In this document: positions 1-12,629 of the stretch, one piece after another
Numbering within the stretch: the stretch's first letter is position 1
How the letters are laid out: each line of letters starts with the position of its first letter
Assembly (NCBI GenBank): GCA_964023205.1
Contig: OZ026837.1
Location: 14,175,479 to 14,239,478 of the forward strand
DNA: 64,000 bases
From: Lutraria lutraria
Lineage: Eukaryota > Mollusca > Bivalvia > Venerida > Mactridae
Direction: 5' to 3'
Made by a program: the position numbers and the translations under genes
The notes under the pieces: model-generated
Seen by the model: only the letters and a program-made list of their open reading frames with translations
Told to the model about the DNA's origin: nothing
The model's database searches: none

Positions 1-1249
1 ACTTAATGCATGTTCTAAGCTACATGATATGTGAATATGCAAGTATTGTCTTGATGGCATACTAGATACTTCATACCGTGAATGTTAATTAATTATGTAT
101 AAGGAAGACGATAAACAAGAAATACAAGATATTTATAAACACCCTTCATCAGCACATAGATGTTTTAAGTCAGTTTTGGAAGCTGTGCGCATGAATTGTG
201 ATGCGGTGCGGACCAAAGTACAATGTTTTCCACATCCGCAAAAGCTAAACTAATTCCCATTCCACGTTGTATTGCAAGTCCCTGTAATTTCATCTTCTAT
301 TGACTACCTTCAGTACTCTGATTTACAACCAGCATCACATTTGGTAGGTTTTTCTACAATTTGATGCACGTATTGATAAGTAAGAAGAATACGATCACAC
401 AATTACATCGTGTAGGAGAAGAAACTGTAAGTGGTGGTGTTTATGGTACCTGTATGAAAGTAGGCCCCTGAAGATCATTGTTCTGGTTCTCAAAGTGAAC
501 ACCGTCGTGTCGACAGGTCTGTTTCAGTCAATGAAATAAATGACCCAAAATTACTATATTAAAGAAAATTGACTAGATTTGTTTGCTGAAAGATCTTAAA
601 CAGAATTTACTCCACAAAAAAAGGAATGATTTAATCCTGTCATTAGTTAAGAATTTATTCATTCAACCGTCCGATGTACATGTATTTGACTATTCAATGC
701 ATGTAAATCTCATCTCGTGACCATCCCAGTATAAAGATACCTTATGAAAAGATTTTTGGACAGATTTTCAATATTTCTTCCACATATCCACTGGATGATA
801 GTCCGCTACGTTTGTTCCCCAAAATGTTCTTACGTACAAACAATTTATTTCTAAATGTACATGCTGAGACAAGTTTCTGAACGTACGCCCGGTAGTTTAT
901 AGCCCTGCAAGAAATCATTGAAAACACTTGGGCGATTACCAGATGGACTTTTAATATATTCAATCTAATATTTATCATGAACATTCATTTTTGTATTCAT
1001 CGATTGTAAGCCTTATTGTTAGACCACTTAAGAGTCGAGCTAACTAATGCGGACTTTTAGAAAATCATCTCAGCGTAAAACGATCACAGATACATTATGT
1101 GCTTTTTATGAATGACGATTTTAACGACTGTATATGAATCAGAAAATGTCCTACAAGACCGAACTTTGAAACGTTCAAGAGCATTGTGCAGTTAAACCTG
1201 TGTGCACATGCCTGCACGTCTCAGATACAGATTAAAGTAGATCGCTAGA
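1..1249. other. Intergenic, with one repeat fragment
   Basis: No gene was seen. Bases about 180-295 (a 'gaccaaagta' core followed by 'aattcccattccac') match a stretch at about 63765-63870 near the other end of the window in the same orientation. Both are therefore copies of an old dispersed repeat. The remainder is AT-rich with only short, unremarkable reading frames. Confidence 0.5.
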
Positions 1250-1797
1250 AGAAGATGAATGCTCTCAGCACGCTATAGGATGCAGTCCCTGACCAAAGCT
1301 CCAGATGTCCCTTGATGGCTGCTACACTAGGATGCTCAAGCAAGTCCTGAATATCGACCCAAGCCAGCACATCGGAAATGCGACTGTTTTCCAGAACATT
1401 ACCAGAGTGACAGACTAGATTGCCTACAGAAGAATGGGGCGAGCTGGTCACTGCCACAGACACCCCGAGTAGCCAGCCAGCAATGTTAGTCTGTGGACCC
1501 CATGGACCAACCCATGGGAAGCAAAGTCGAGGTCACCCTGGTACAACAATATAAAACACCCTGATGACAGACACCGGAGCTGAAAGTCAAGTCCGGATGA
1601 ACTAGAAAGAGAAGACAGATTGGAAGTGGCGACAGTGTGTCCGTCTGTGGACGACCCGATGGAGAAAGAACTTATATCTTATATGGACACATCCAAATTC
1701 AGACTATTTTAATGAGGATCTTATGGAAGATTGATTGTTTAGTGTATTGTCAAATAAGTTTCCTCGTAAAATAAAGTCTTTATTATTATTATTATAT
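1250..1797 (+). mobile_element. Degenerate 3' end of a LINE (non-LTR retrotransposon)
   Basis: Broken reading frames on the plus strand give pieces typical of the C-terminal tail of endonuclease/reverse-transcriptase LINE proteins. A 'LDGCYTRMLKQVLNI' block is followed by 'RRMGRAGHCHRHPE', then a Trp/Pro-rich 'WTPWTNPW' stretch and a final acidic region. Several in-frame stops show the copy is dead. It ends in 'aataaagtctttatt' followed by an ATT microsatellite, the usual kind of tail for a 5'-truncated insertion. The endonuclease and RT catalytic regions are absent. The clade is uncertain; the tail resembles RTE- or CR1-like clades. Confidence 0.75.
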
Positions 1798-3860
1798 ATG
1801 GTGATTTCGTTGACATTTTACAAATATGAAACTACATGTACAGTTAAATATAAATTCTTCCTTAGTTTTACCACATGACTCTTACTATGAATTAATACTA
1901 GTAAGATTTAGTACTGACATTTTTCTAAGACAAATCAAAGTGTCTTACAAATAAACCAAGCAGTGGTTTAATTATCATCATCATCAATAAATGATAACTT
2001 ATTAACTTTTATTCGGATTTCGAAAATATTAAGTCTAGCCCATTTAAAACATTTATAACATCAACTGAGTAATTGGAATTCTGACGTGATTTTCTTAAAA
2101 ACAGTTAATTCTGAGATCATTTCAAATAAAATTAACTGACTGTAGTTTTTTTTATTTTCACAAATTTTCATTTGGAATTCTCTTTCCTTAATTAGTATTT
2201 CGCGTTAGTTACAAAAAAGTTTATAAAAATTATTAAAGCGCGAACATATGCATAAACTATTAACAATATGACATTTAAACCAACACATTCAATTATTTAA
2301 CTCACCTGTTTTAAATTAAAAATCCGGTTATCACTTTTAGATATTTCGTCCCGTATAACTTTGTAATTTAAACGTATAAAGATGTTCATGAAATATATTT
2401 CCGCAGAAAATCACAGGATTTCAGTTTTCCGAGCAAATGTTGTTGAAGGTATGGACGTTTACTTATGATACAAAAATGACAATCTACTTTTATCTTCTTC
2501 ATTAAGTGATTTATCAAACAAGCTGACTAACACCATGACAGGTAATTTTCCCCCGAGGCAGTCAAACAATACGTTATGTGTATTCTTAACGATACAGTTG
2601 ACAATCGTCTACCTCTTCCAAGCTACGACAATGTTGCAGATTTGGCTCAGCTCCTCTCTTCGACAAACTTCAATAGTTTAGAACGGTATTCCTATCAGCT
2701 TTATACAAGTGTTTATCTTCAATGAATGAGTTCCTCCTGATAGGCCTGGTCGGTGAACCAATCTGGTTTTATTGAGCAGTCACCCAACTCTAACTGACTG
2801 ATCATTAGCGCATGATATAAGCTGCGATCGTATTTGCTCAACAGTAAATAGAACCGACCGGTATTAAAGCGGTCTTATCACGTGCATTCGTAAATCTCCC
2901 AACTTAGCAAACACTTAGATTGATACGAGTAAATTGTCATTAATCAACAATTGTAAACACACATTCATAAATAAATATCAAGTACAAATACATTCGGACT
3001 ATCGTAAAAACAAGTGGGTTATTTTATAGCAAAATTGTGACGCCACATTATTTGTAATATCAAAAACAGTAATTTCATGTGTAACATATTGAATGGCGAA
3101 ACATAGCCGTCGGCTTTATATAATTTAATCCAATATCTCGAATTCCTGAAACTCCGCGTCATTTAAAGTTGAACTTCACGACTTCTTGTTTTAAGTCAAA
3201 TCGTGATGCAAGCCATACAAAAAAATGGATGCCACTTTGTAAAGTTGTAAATTTTTTGACAATTGAAAACCTTTGAAGTGGATGCGCAATCAACCACTCG
3301 TACTAATAAAGATAAAGTAAGTGACAATGCCAACATATCACAACATTAACTTCATTTAGTGCTTTTTAACGATAAACAAATGCTTCAATCATGTTTATAT
3401 ACACATTTACATGGTTGCAATCTTGTGTGAATTGAGAAGCGGATTTTAAAAAAATGGATGCCTATCAGACAGGCTAGTATTAGAAATCACTTTATTTTAG
3501 GCTACACTTCAGATGTTCGTCCTCAGTTCTTGAATGTTAAAATGGTTCAAACTTTTTCAGACTCATTAAGAGACGTTGGAGGACTCGAGCCAGTCCTGGA
3601 GTAGTTTGTACCTAGTCAACCAATGAATCTGTTTGCACCAAGCGGCTAATTCTGATAACATATCTATAGGTATAATTTAATTTTAGGCGTCAGAAAATGC
3701 TTCGTGTCACGGTATTTTCATCACAATCCATGTTTTTACAATTGAATTATGAATGTCTCTGTTTTGTTAAAATGTTTTTCTAAGTATCATTTGCCTTGTA
3801 AAACCATGACACGTCCTGGTTTTCAGAGAATTACGAATTTTACTGAAAGTATCAGTTTAA
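1798..3860. other. Intergenic, nothing recognised
   Basis: AT-rich sequence with no reading frame, repeat structure or regulatory motif that I can support. A single CACGTG hexamer lies at about 2880, isolated from any gene. Confidence 0.4.
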
Positions 3861-3864
3861 TGGC

Positions 3865-4205
3865 CCATTCGACAGCTGTGGTCATTCCAGAGCCGCCAAA
3901 ATGAGAGGTAATAGAACATACATCAGACAGAATCGGGTCTTTATATCCTTATTCTTATTTCGAATAGTTTTTTCCTGGTTCTTTATTGCTACCTATGTAA
4001 TGCACCGATATACACCTCGCCCCTTTTCTCTGTGATTTTCTAGACACAATACTTGGCTTGGCAGTTAAGATGGGGACACTGAGAAAGCCTCCCTGCGACA
4101 TTCGAAAGATGGAGTCGAGATTCGAACCCACGACTTTTCGTTCAGTACTCCAGCGCGCGTTATCACTAGATCATCGATCGTCCCTGACCTTAACTGGGGT
4201 TTCTG
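3865..4205 (-). mobile_element. tRNA-headed SINE (family B)
   Basis: Read on the minus strand, the right end carries a tRNA-like head with a B-box (GGTTCGAATC) near 4110-4130. The body contains 'gtgattttctagacacaatac' type sequence. Diverged copies of the same arrangement lie at 5300-5560 and 29650-29905, and split in two at 62.2/62.9 kb. The left end contains the 'cgacagctgtggtca' block that is also found in the later copies. There is no anticodon-stem integrity, so this is not a functional tRNA. Confidence 0.7.
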
Positions 4206-4209
4206 TTTA

Positions 4210-5020
4210 AAACAATTTAATCTCCTAGATTCCGTCTTCATAAAATATACTAAATCTGTTTCACATTCCATAAACTTGTCATTCAAAGAAGAAAACATAA
4301 TGGGCATAAGTTTAAAGGCCCATTAGTTTTTTTTTAATATTGTAATACAGACAACAGATAAAATGATAGTGAAATATCAGAAATATATTTCATTTGCTGT
4401 AAAACAATACATGTATTTACAAAATGCCTTTCTGTAGCCGCAACTCGTAATAATGTTGTCCGATGCTTTTTCTTATTTTTTGCAATATCATTGAAAAATA
4501 CTGTGCTAATTTCTATTTGTACTTTGTAATTAAAACTGTTACAGAAAATTTCGAAATGTTTTTAGTGTAAGTAAAGGGCAGTTTCACCGATAAGACATCT
4601 TTCTAGGCAAATTAAGACCTGCTTTAATTTTTAACATCCAAGAAGCTAATGATGCTTTAACAATATCTGATATACTGAAAGTAGTGAAGCAGTTAACTTC
4701 ACGTATTTAAGTATTTTCAATCCTTCAAATGTGTTGTCAGTTTTTTATAATTTGTGAGTAATTAATGTGATACATAATGTAAATATTAATTAAGAACACT
4801 GTAACTAAAACAATGAGTGTCAACATCCTCTATCCATCGACGGTAATGTATTTTATGTGCTCTATATAAACTGTATAATAATAACCATAATACGAGTAAG
4901 TTGGTTTTTTATGGAGCGAATGTTCGTGGTAGTAATTAGTAATTTGAAGTCCTTCTGTGCAACTCTAAACTGATCCTGTTTTCTTTTTGAATATCTGCTA
5001 CCTGACCGGATTTAAATATG
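4210..5020. other. Intergenic, nothing recognised
   Basis: AT-rich DNA between two repeat copies. No gene, RNA or structured repeat was seen. Confidence 0.4.
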
Positions 5021-5024
5021 TTTC

Positions 5025-5105
5025 ATGTTACATGTACTATGTAAATTCCCAATGTTTTTACTATGTAATCTTGGAGAAATAAAGTATTCTGTATTCTGTA
5101 ATCGT
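5025..5105 (+). mobile_element. 3' tail of a LINE, microsatellite-ended
   Basis: The segment 'cttggagaaataaagtattc' runs into a short (TGTATTC)n-like tail. This polyadenylation-like end plus short tandem tail is typical of 5'-truncated LINE insertions. Reverse-oriented relatives occur at about 35575-35640 and 22495-22540. Only the tail is recognisable here. Confidence 0.5.
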
Positions 5106-5299
5106 TTTCACGAGAAATGGCAATGACAGTAATAGTCAAGTTCCTTCTACACGTTTTTGATAAAGTCTTTAATTCAGGCGTTTTCACAGAGTCGTAGACA
5201 CTGGGGCTCATGGTGACGTTAGAAATGCAATGAACCTGATGTCAAATAATGACTGAGGCATAACATTGTTGAGTACCTTAAGAAAGTTATTCACCATTA

Positions 5300-5562
5300 C
5301 ATGTTTCTTTTAAAATATATCCCTATACTTATTGCGAATAGATTTTCCTGGTTCTATATCGTGCCCGGGGGAAAGTACCGAAACACGCCTTGCCCCTTTA
5401 GCTGTGATTTTCTAGACACAGTACTTGGTTCGATGGTTAGGGTAGGGACACTGAAAAGCGTCCCTAAGATATTCGGAATGTGGAACCATAATTCGAACCC
5501 ACAACCTTTCGTTCGGTAGTACAGCGTGTTACCTCTAGACCACTGACCAAACCTTAAGTATT
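5300..5562 (-). mobile_element. tRNA-headed SINE (family B)
   Basis: A diverged copy of the element at 3865-4205. It has the same order of blocks (a 'gattttcctggttctat' body, 'gattttctagacacagtac', then the B-box complement 'ttcgaacccacaac') and the tRNA-like head at the right end, so the strand is minus. The left 'cgacagctgtggtca' block is missing. Confidence 0.65.
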
Positions 5563-6505
5563 AGCTAGAAGCAAAAGAAGAAAGATACAGAATGAAAACA
5601 GAAAACTGGCTGTGGCTTTTAATGTCAACTCGTAAATTTAGCGAACTCTGACCTGGCTACAATAGAAGCTGACAGTAATTAGATTTAACGAGCAGTCATG
5701 TAACAGTAATACATTATAAAGTATAAAACTGTATAGAGAGACTGTGTGATAATTAATTCTGCAGTAGGCAGGTAAGGTTAATGTCATGAATTCATCGTTA
5801 AGATATAACAGGGCAAAATACGAAGTAAAAATAAACCATGATCTTTTGAGTGAAGCAAATTACATGTACACAATGTCAACAGAAAAAATGACTTACCTAA
5901 GTTATATGTTGGTCTGAAGTTGGGGATACATGGGCGTTATCCAATGTTTTTGCTCAAGCAGATGAATTAATCAGTGAAGACCTCATTAAGTATATAAGTA
6001 GACTAATCAATTATAATATAAAAACATTAACATATATACATGACACACTAGGTGATACGGAAGATGAACAAGTATTTTATGCTCTACCTTGTGTGAATAA
6101 CTTAATTGTTTGCCCTAAAATCCACTTTTCTTTAACAACCAATCATTTGGCGACATTTCCGGCATACTGGTGTAGGAAGATCTCCCACGCTTACACCTAT
6201 AAGTTGAAGCATCGATCTTCTGTAAAGACGGTTAGACAACTTCCATACATGTGGTCTGGTCCTAAAATAGATTCGATCTCACAGCGGTGGATGGATAATG
6301 CTTACTACGTAGAGACCACAGGGGCCAGGGCCGGTCACAAGTTCTAGGTTTACGTCTTATAACTAAATTCATTCAAAGGTTTTATTGTCAACCACATTCC
6401 GTGTAAATATAATTATGATTAGTGAAGAAATAATGGTGCTAGAATGTTAACCAGCTGAAATATAGCAAATTTTCTAATTCAAGTACTAATCCGATTTTGC
6501 CCATA
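5563..6505. other. Intergenic, nothing recognised
   Basis: AT-rich DNA. An 84-codon frame at 6093-6347 has no recognisable motif or splice context and is probably a chance frame. Confidence 0.35.
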
Positions 6506-6765
6506 ATCCTAGATATTGTGCCCATAATCAAACTCAACCGAGATATTGTGCCCATAATCAAACTCATCCGAGATATTGTGCCCATAACCAAACTAATCCG
6601 AGATATTGTGCCAATAACTTAATAAGATTGGTTCAGTGCTGTGGATGCTACATGTGGAATGTAAACGAACGACGGACAACCTACGACGGACGCCGGACGT
6701 CGGACATTCGTCGATCCTAAAAGCATATCCTGAGCCATAGGTTCAGGTGAGTTAAAAAGTTTAGT
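6506..6765. repeat. 30-bp minisatellite plus 'ggacg' repeat end
   Basis: A 30-bp unit beginning 'agatattgtgcccataatca' is repeated about 3.5 times (6511-6620) with few changes. It is followed by a run of GACGGACG/GGACGTCGGAC words and a 'caggtgagttaaaaa' end. That last combination resembles the ends of dispersed bivalve repeats. The element at 47725-48150 in this window has a similar 'ggacggacggacag' run near its end. Confidence 0.6.
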
Positions 6766-7954
6766 GCGATTTTATTTAACTGTCAAATTTTCATAATTTA
6801 CGGTATTCACTTATAAGTATAACGGGACGTCTGGTTCCCAGACGTCATGGGTCAAAAATCGAATTTTAAAAAATAAAACGAAAAAAATCGGTGAAGAACA
6901 TGCTATACTATCATTGTGCAAAATTTCAGAACAATCGGAGAAAATTCGATTTTTGATCAAGGATCGAATACTATCTTAATGATAAACCGTGTTTTTAGGT
7001 TAGTGCAGGCTAACATTAATATGAAAGAAGTTGCAATGTCGTATTTTCTTTGTTTGATGATGATGTCCGAGTGCAGGGTAAAGTTATGTTGGTTGGCGAT
7101 TGTACAGAACGCACGAGTTGGAAATGGTGATAGAAAAGGTTATAAAATTATAGTCTTATGAAATTATTAGGCCTTGAAAAATTATGCAATAATTCTGAAG
7201 AATAAACGAATCCTTTCCGATAGCGCTTATGTCCTTTCATTCCTATCAGCCGAGTGCGTGCACTGACGGTTGTAAATTATCCACAAAATGATTTTTTAAA
7301 ATATATATTGTAATACTACTTGGCCAAAATACTTTTGTCTATGAAAAATGAAATGACATAAAAATGTTTTGAAAAAATAATCAATTAAGAATATACGCGT
7401 CCTTTCCGAGCATATCAAGTCCTCAAAGTTCCGATCAGTCAAATGAGTGCACTTAATATAAGTATTCACAAAATGCTTTGAAATGCAGATTTTTACACAA
7501 TTTTGTCAAATACGTATTTTCATTGAAAAACGAATTAAATGATAAAGAAATATTTTGAAAAAATGCATTAACTAAAAATTAACGAGCCCTTTCCGGTATC
7601 AAGTCATACCTACAAAATTAATATTACAAAAAATCTATAATTCAAAAAAAAAAGAATTACGATTTATGTAGACATGAAGGGGTATAAAGAAATAGGATCA
7701 TTCATTACAAGTACAATGTGCATTTAGCCAATAAATGTTTAATAACTCAGCAGTTCATCTACATCACTTTATAAACGGTACACAAGGGGAGCAATTCGTG
7801 TATATTTGTTGTGCTAGATTAGCTTCCCTTTAAATGGTAAAATTTTATTTAGGATATTACGCTAGAAAATACTAGAAAATCGTTCATTATATATATACAC
7901 TTTTATATCATAATATGTTGATCATTTACAGATGTAAATCTTGACAGATGTTTA
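6766..7954. other. Intergenic, nothing recognised
   Basis: AT-rich DNA with three loosely similar 'gaataaacga/gaatatacgc...cctttccg' stretches (about 7195, 7385 and 7575) that suggest an old ~190-bp tandem duplication. An 81-codon frame at 6916-7161 is not recognisable. Confidence 0.35.
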
Positions 7955-8112
7955 CAGTACAACCTCTCCAGAGAGGCCCTCTCTTGAGCATCCCCCTCCC
8001 TTCAATGACAGCATGATTTTTCCCACTATATATCAATTTAACCTTTCTAAAGCATCAGCCTCTCTACAACAACATAACCACCAAAGGGTGTTGCTTCGGA
8101 GAGATTATACTG
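7955..8112 (+). mobile_element. TA-type MITE, pogo-like termini (copy 1)
   Basis: Starts CAGTACAACCTCTCC and ends with the diverged inverted counterpart GGAGAGATTATACTG, preceded by TA. The interior has the family's GAGCATC/CAACCTC words. Other copies are at 20442, 24617, 32803, 39785, 41467 and 49767. A CAGT start with a TA target site is known for pogo/Tigger-type elements, and family membership here is inferred from that. No transposase is present. Confidence 0.7.
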
Positions 8113-8159
8113 AATCTAAATACATGTATTCACACAGTGGGTCGGAGCATGTGTTATCA

Positions 8160-8740
8160 AGATGCATGACATGCTCACAGGTGGACATCCATAGGATGAT
8201 AGTCGATCATGATTGCATGTTACGAGTGCACAAACGGCATACAAACCTAAAAAGCGTACGTGGGGCCATTTTTAAAGTGGGATCTGTTACAATCGGAGTT
8301 TGTCATGTCAGTACACAGTAAAATGTCACTCGAATGACACACAAGCAATCGAACCATGTATTTTTTGTGTCCCCCAGACAACACGAGGAGTAAATGTTGT
8401 CAATATCCCAGGAAATGCCAATGCTCAGCGTTACATCAATTTTTGAAACAACTCACTGATATTATTCATGCAACATAACGGACCCAGCATTTTTCAGCAC
8501 GACAATGCAAGGTCTCACACGGCGCATATAACCACAAAATCCATTGTTCAGAATAACATTAACGTCTTCCCGGGGCTTGGTCCGCTTTATCCCGGACATG
8601 AACCCCATAGAATACACAGAATGGGGTGAATAATTGGATCGAAAGGCCTGGTCCAGTCTTCAAATTGATACCATAATTAAAGGACCTCCAAAATGCACTA
8701 CTGTTAGAATAGCAACGTATTCCTAACGCGCTCATACAAC
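8160..8740 (+). pseudogene. Dead Tc1/mariner-like transposase fragment
   Basis: Translated pieces in shifting frames follow the order of a Tc1-type transposase C-terminal half. First comes a 'FKVGSVTIGV' relic of the G-G-SVMVWG motif. Next is 'TTRGVNVVNIPGNANAQRYI', the region before the second catalytic aspartate. Then, from about 8489, comes 'IFQHDNARSHTAHI' with the second catalytic Asp still present, then 'NNINVFPGLGPLYPGHEP', the relic of the PDLNPIE motif. The third catalytic acidic residue region is altered and followed by stop codons. Frameshifts and stops show it is inactive. The N-terminal DNA-binding domains were not found. Confidence 0.8.
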
Positions 8741-8787
8741 GCTATACTATACTTGTATATATATTTTCTGATCTGACTATTTTGCAG

Positions 8788-9456
8788 GACCAGACGGTTC
8801 AGCTACCCATGGACCAAATGCTGTAATCAGTATGTTAGATCATGCTCTAACGTTTTATTCACATGGTGAAAAGCATATACCTCTTCATTGTGATAACTGT
8901 GGAGATAAGTAAGCCATTTTGTTTACATAACAGTTTGATGGTGTTAGAATTATGTGATACAATTTGATTAATGTCCGACTTTCTTTGCTACCTGGGGACC
9001 ATGAAATCACTCATTGACAAATGTTCATAAATCAGTATTTTTTTTACTACTTGAAGTACATAAACAGTATGAAGAAAATAGATGCAAAAATACAAGTATA
9101 CACACAATCAAGTAACAGAACAGTTGAACTACATATTAATAGTGTTATCTATTAAGACCACTTCATGGCGGTCCGAAGGGTTGTCTTAATAGAGGAACTT
9201 CACTGTAGTATACTATATGGCAAATTGAAAACAAACATACTCAATGTATCTTTTTACATAGCACCATTCTTTCTAACCTCAAGCTTATAATATAATAATA
9301 CTGGTCTTTCTTTATCAATGTAGTTAAACTTGTCATAGCATGAAATCTTTCAGGGCAAAATAAGAACAGATTTATGCTTGCATATCTGAGTTGGAGAACT
9401 ATTCTAGGGCTGCATGATGATATTGATCTTCATATGCAAGTGCCCGGTCATACAAG
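8788..9456 (+). pseudogene. Decayed two-exon fragment with HCDNC...QNKN...GHT signature (DUF7869-like)
   Basis: Exon 1 (8788-about 8902) follows a tttgcag acceptor and reads SMLDHALTFYSHGEKHIPLH then CDNCG. Exon 2 (from about 9356, after tttcag) reads QNKNRFMLAYLSWRTILGLH, then DDIDLHMQVPGHTR, and ends at AG|GTTAGT (about 9455). The CDNC-x-GQNKN, L-x-W and GHT order is the hallmark of a large family abundant in invertebrate genomes and often labelled DUF7869; that name is my recollection. The reading frames join (C-G-G-Q-N-K-N) only if exon 1 ends at GGAG, where the donor now reads ATAAGT instead of the expected GTAAGT. The splice site therefore looks mutated and the copy probably dead. No further exons were found downstream. 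Confidence 0.55.
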
Positions 9457-9459
9457 GTT

Positions 9460-10239
9460 AGTGAAATAAACTTAAACATCACATGAAAATAGAGCTGGGT
9501 ATCGGTCCTTAAAAGCGTATCACGATATTTCACAATATTTCATGCTGTATCGCGATACGTATCGCGATATATAAAAATGGTAAATATACAGAAAAACATT
9601 ACAAATTAACATTTATATAACTCCTTGGGTAATAATGCAGACAAAAGCTCACAGTGTAATTTCACATTTCAAATAATTTGTTCTGTTTTAGCAATGTTAA
9701 AACTATTAATGCATGTATAAATATAAATATGTATGTGTTCACAGTTAATAATAGTACTGTACAAGATTGACCAACATTTAGACATGGAAAATGTGAGAAA
9801 ATTGGTGTGCTGTTCCTCCAGCCCAATGAAAAAATCTAGGGTCGCGGGGGAAATTACGGTAGGTCAGTTTTACATAACCTGAAACAAACATTTTTAGGCC
9901 TAATGCACCAGTCAATTTTTCATGATATCACTTTCTATCACTATTCATTGATGTAAGTGAGGCATGTGTGAGTAATCATTGAGACATTTCAAAGTACTGA
10001 CTGCAGTGCTGTCAAAGGCATATCGTATTGTTATTCATGTTGTCTGAGATGGATAGCAAGAATTTCCGATTCACGAAATGTTCGAGGGTTTAATTATATA
10101 TAACTAATTTGTAGATGCATTGTCGTTTCCATCCATTTCCGAACAATGGACAGTCCCACCCTTTTGTCAAGTCTGTAAAAAATGACTTAAATTGCGGATA
10201 CGTAATATTTGATTTTGTTGCAAGGTCAATAATTTATAA
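9460..10239. other. Intergenic, nothing recognised
   Basis: AT-rich DNA. A short palindromic stretch with 'cgatatttcacaatatttc' and 'tatcgcgatacgtatcgcga' words (about 9520-9570) is locally self-complementary, but I see no gene or classified element. Confidence 0.35.
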
Positions 10240-10418
10240 GTATCAGAGCACAGGTAACTGTATCATGAAATAAATGAACGAATAAAAAAATAAATTGCTG
10301 ATTTAAAAAAAAATCATTATATTTATTAATATGTTAACATATTGATAAATAGTGTTTTTTTATAATTTTTTTATATATATATAATCTATTCATGATACAG
10401 TTACCTATGTATCAGAGC
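10240..10418. mobile_element. MITE with 10-bp target duplication (Mutator-like?)
   Basis: The 159-bp element (10250-10408) has ends ACAGGTAACTGTATCATGAA and its inverted copy with one mismatch. It is flanked by a perfect direct repeat GTATCAGAGC at 10240-10249 and 10409-10418. The interior is almost pure A+T. Inverted repeats with a 9-11-bp target duplication are known for Mutator-like elements. A hAT element would give 8 bp, so Mutator-like is the better inference. It is non-coding. Confidence 0.8.
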
Positions 10419-12629
10419 TGGGTTATTTAAAGTTATATGGCTGTGAGTTTTTTGGTACATGTAATCTGTATAGGTAGGTAAGTAAGCATTGTATACTTGT
10501 TATTGTAGTTTCAACTCGGTTGTAAGTGCCCTAGGCTATGATAAATCCGTGTAACTTTAAACATACCACTACACGAAAAAAACGGTTTATCCGAAACACG
10601 AGCTTCTGGGTGAGCGTTTATAGGGATAAAGAAATTTCAGCCTCGACCAATCATATTTCTTAACAGCTGTTCAAGACAAGCTTGAGTGAATATGAAATCA
10701 TTTTCGCGGGTAACCGCATTAGAGCCCAGGAAAAACACAAGGAATGGCATAAAGATACGCGTTGACATTTTACATTTGGGTTTTGTTTTGTAAGGAAGTA
10801 CGTGTTCCATATTTCAACAAACGTGGTATGTAATATTTATTTGTGACATGTATTTCGTTTTCCTAAAATATATTGAAAAGTAAACACAAAGAAATGCTCG
10901 TTTATTTGATTTGTATGTATAGTGTACTATTGATTAGGTTGTGAATAAGCTTGTAAAATCAGTGACAGTAATTATATTTCTCTGGTAAAATTCATATTCT
11001 AACCGTTCACGTATTATTAGGTTTATCTAATTATTTTTCATTGGCAAAGACTTGGCTTGAATTCCAATTCTTGTAAACTACATGTAATTGTGTGTTACCG
11101 TGATAGGGTCAATCAGTGTTATTTATGTCTCTGGGTCAGTTTAGTAGGGTAGATGCATATTGATTGTTCAGTTTATGGTTAAGAATGAGCCTGTTCGATT
11201 AAAAACTATAACTAGAATATTAGTCGCGCTCCTAGCTGCTAGCGCAGATTTACTGCCATCTTATCATAGTTGTTTATCGAACTCGCTCATTCTTGTTATT
11301 ACCGGAAGTGGGATATTTTGTTTATATGCACAACGCACGAAACTTACCGCGGCGTTGGTAAAACCAGGTAGTTACCTGGTAATACATGTGACGTTAATGC
11401 GTCCTGAGGTTGGTTGTAATCATTGTCTTTGTTGGTTTATATATCGTTTTGTTATATTAGAATCTCAATCAATGTAATTATCGGCTTGCTTTTTGTTTGT
11501 AGTCTATTTTATTGATTCGTACCTTGTCTGTTTCGGTCTTATCCATTTCATACTAATCTGTCTCGTATTTACAGAAAGTGTCATTGTAACCTTCCACTTA
11601 ACGTTACATTTATCTCTTTACAGTTACTTTATATCATCACTGAATAGATAGAACGTACTTGTTTGCTGGTGTTTGGATTCCATAGATCTTTGTAAGTATG
11701 CACATGTATGTTAATTACCATGTTGAACATCTTTTAATAGTTTTATAAAATTAATGTATACATAGTTCCCACATCTACCTCCTTTGGCAGTCATCTTTTT
11801 GAGCAAATTCAACAGACATTGATAGAAGATATTTATATTTTTGTTTGATATTCTAAATATAGGACATTCATATGTGACAACTACTATATACGAAGCCAAC
11901 CGGACTTAAATCATTTTAGAATAATTGTGTACCTTACTTGTCTGCATAAATTAATGGTGGATTTGTTGACTTATAAATTTGTCCATAGTTGTATATATTT
12001 TACCTATATCATTTTTGACTAACATGTTTGTATTCATTACATATTGTTTTAACCATGTCGTAATCGTGATTGTACAGCACTTTTGAACGTGTAATTACAT
12101 GAAAAAAGGGCTATATAAATATGGTATAATAAAAAAATAATAATAACTACATTTTCTTAAACCTGATGTGTTTATGACATTGATAACTTCATGATTAAGT
12201 TAACTTTTATCAAATGAGGTGTTAATTAGCCAATTTTCAGATTTTTTTTATGAAGCGCATTAGAAATTTGCCAAGCAAGATGGCCGTCAAGGGTGGTAGA
12301 TATTGTAGATGTGGGATCTATGTATTCTATTCTTTTCTATTGGAACTTTTTTCTGATCTATTGAATTCATTATATATGATAGGTCATGTTATTTTGTAAT
12401 AACAGGAGCAATTATAATGCAAATCATAATTTTACCCTCTTGAATCGAATGTCACCATGCCCTTGCCCGTCTTATGGCCGACATATTTGTTGACCATATG
12501 CTTGACCTTGTCCCCTTGTACCATTGTATAGGTTTCGGTCAGTTATATAATATTTAGTAGCTATTTGTTTATTGATTATCTTATTAATAAGTACATTAGT
12601 TGTCTCCCTTTTTTATATTGATTGTTATA
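10419..12629. other. Intergenic, possible 5' region of a transcript
   Basis: This region has more CpG than its surroundings between about 10580 and 10760 and again near 11200-11360. A 105-codon frame at 11160-11477 has no recognisable motif. I see no convincing coding exon. If the exon-like segments at 13144, 20245 and 21947 belong to one plus-strand RNA, its start could lie here, but that is speculation. Confidence 0.3.

Noticed and set aside
11160..11477. 105-codon frame with hydrophobic segments
   Set aside because: No homology, splice context or repeat support could be recognised, and its length is within chance expectation for a 64-kb window.
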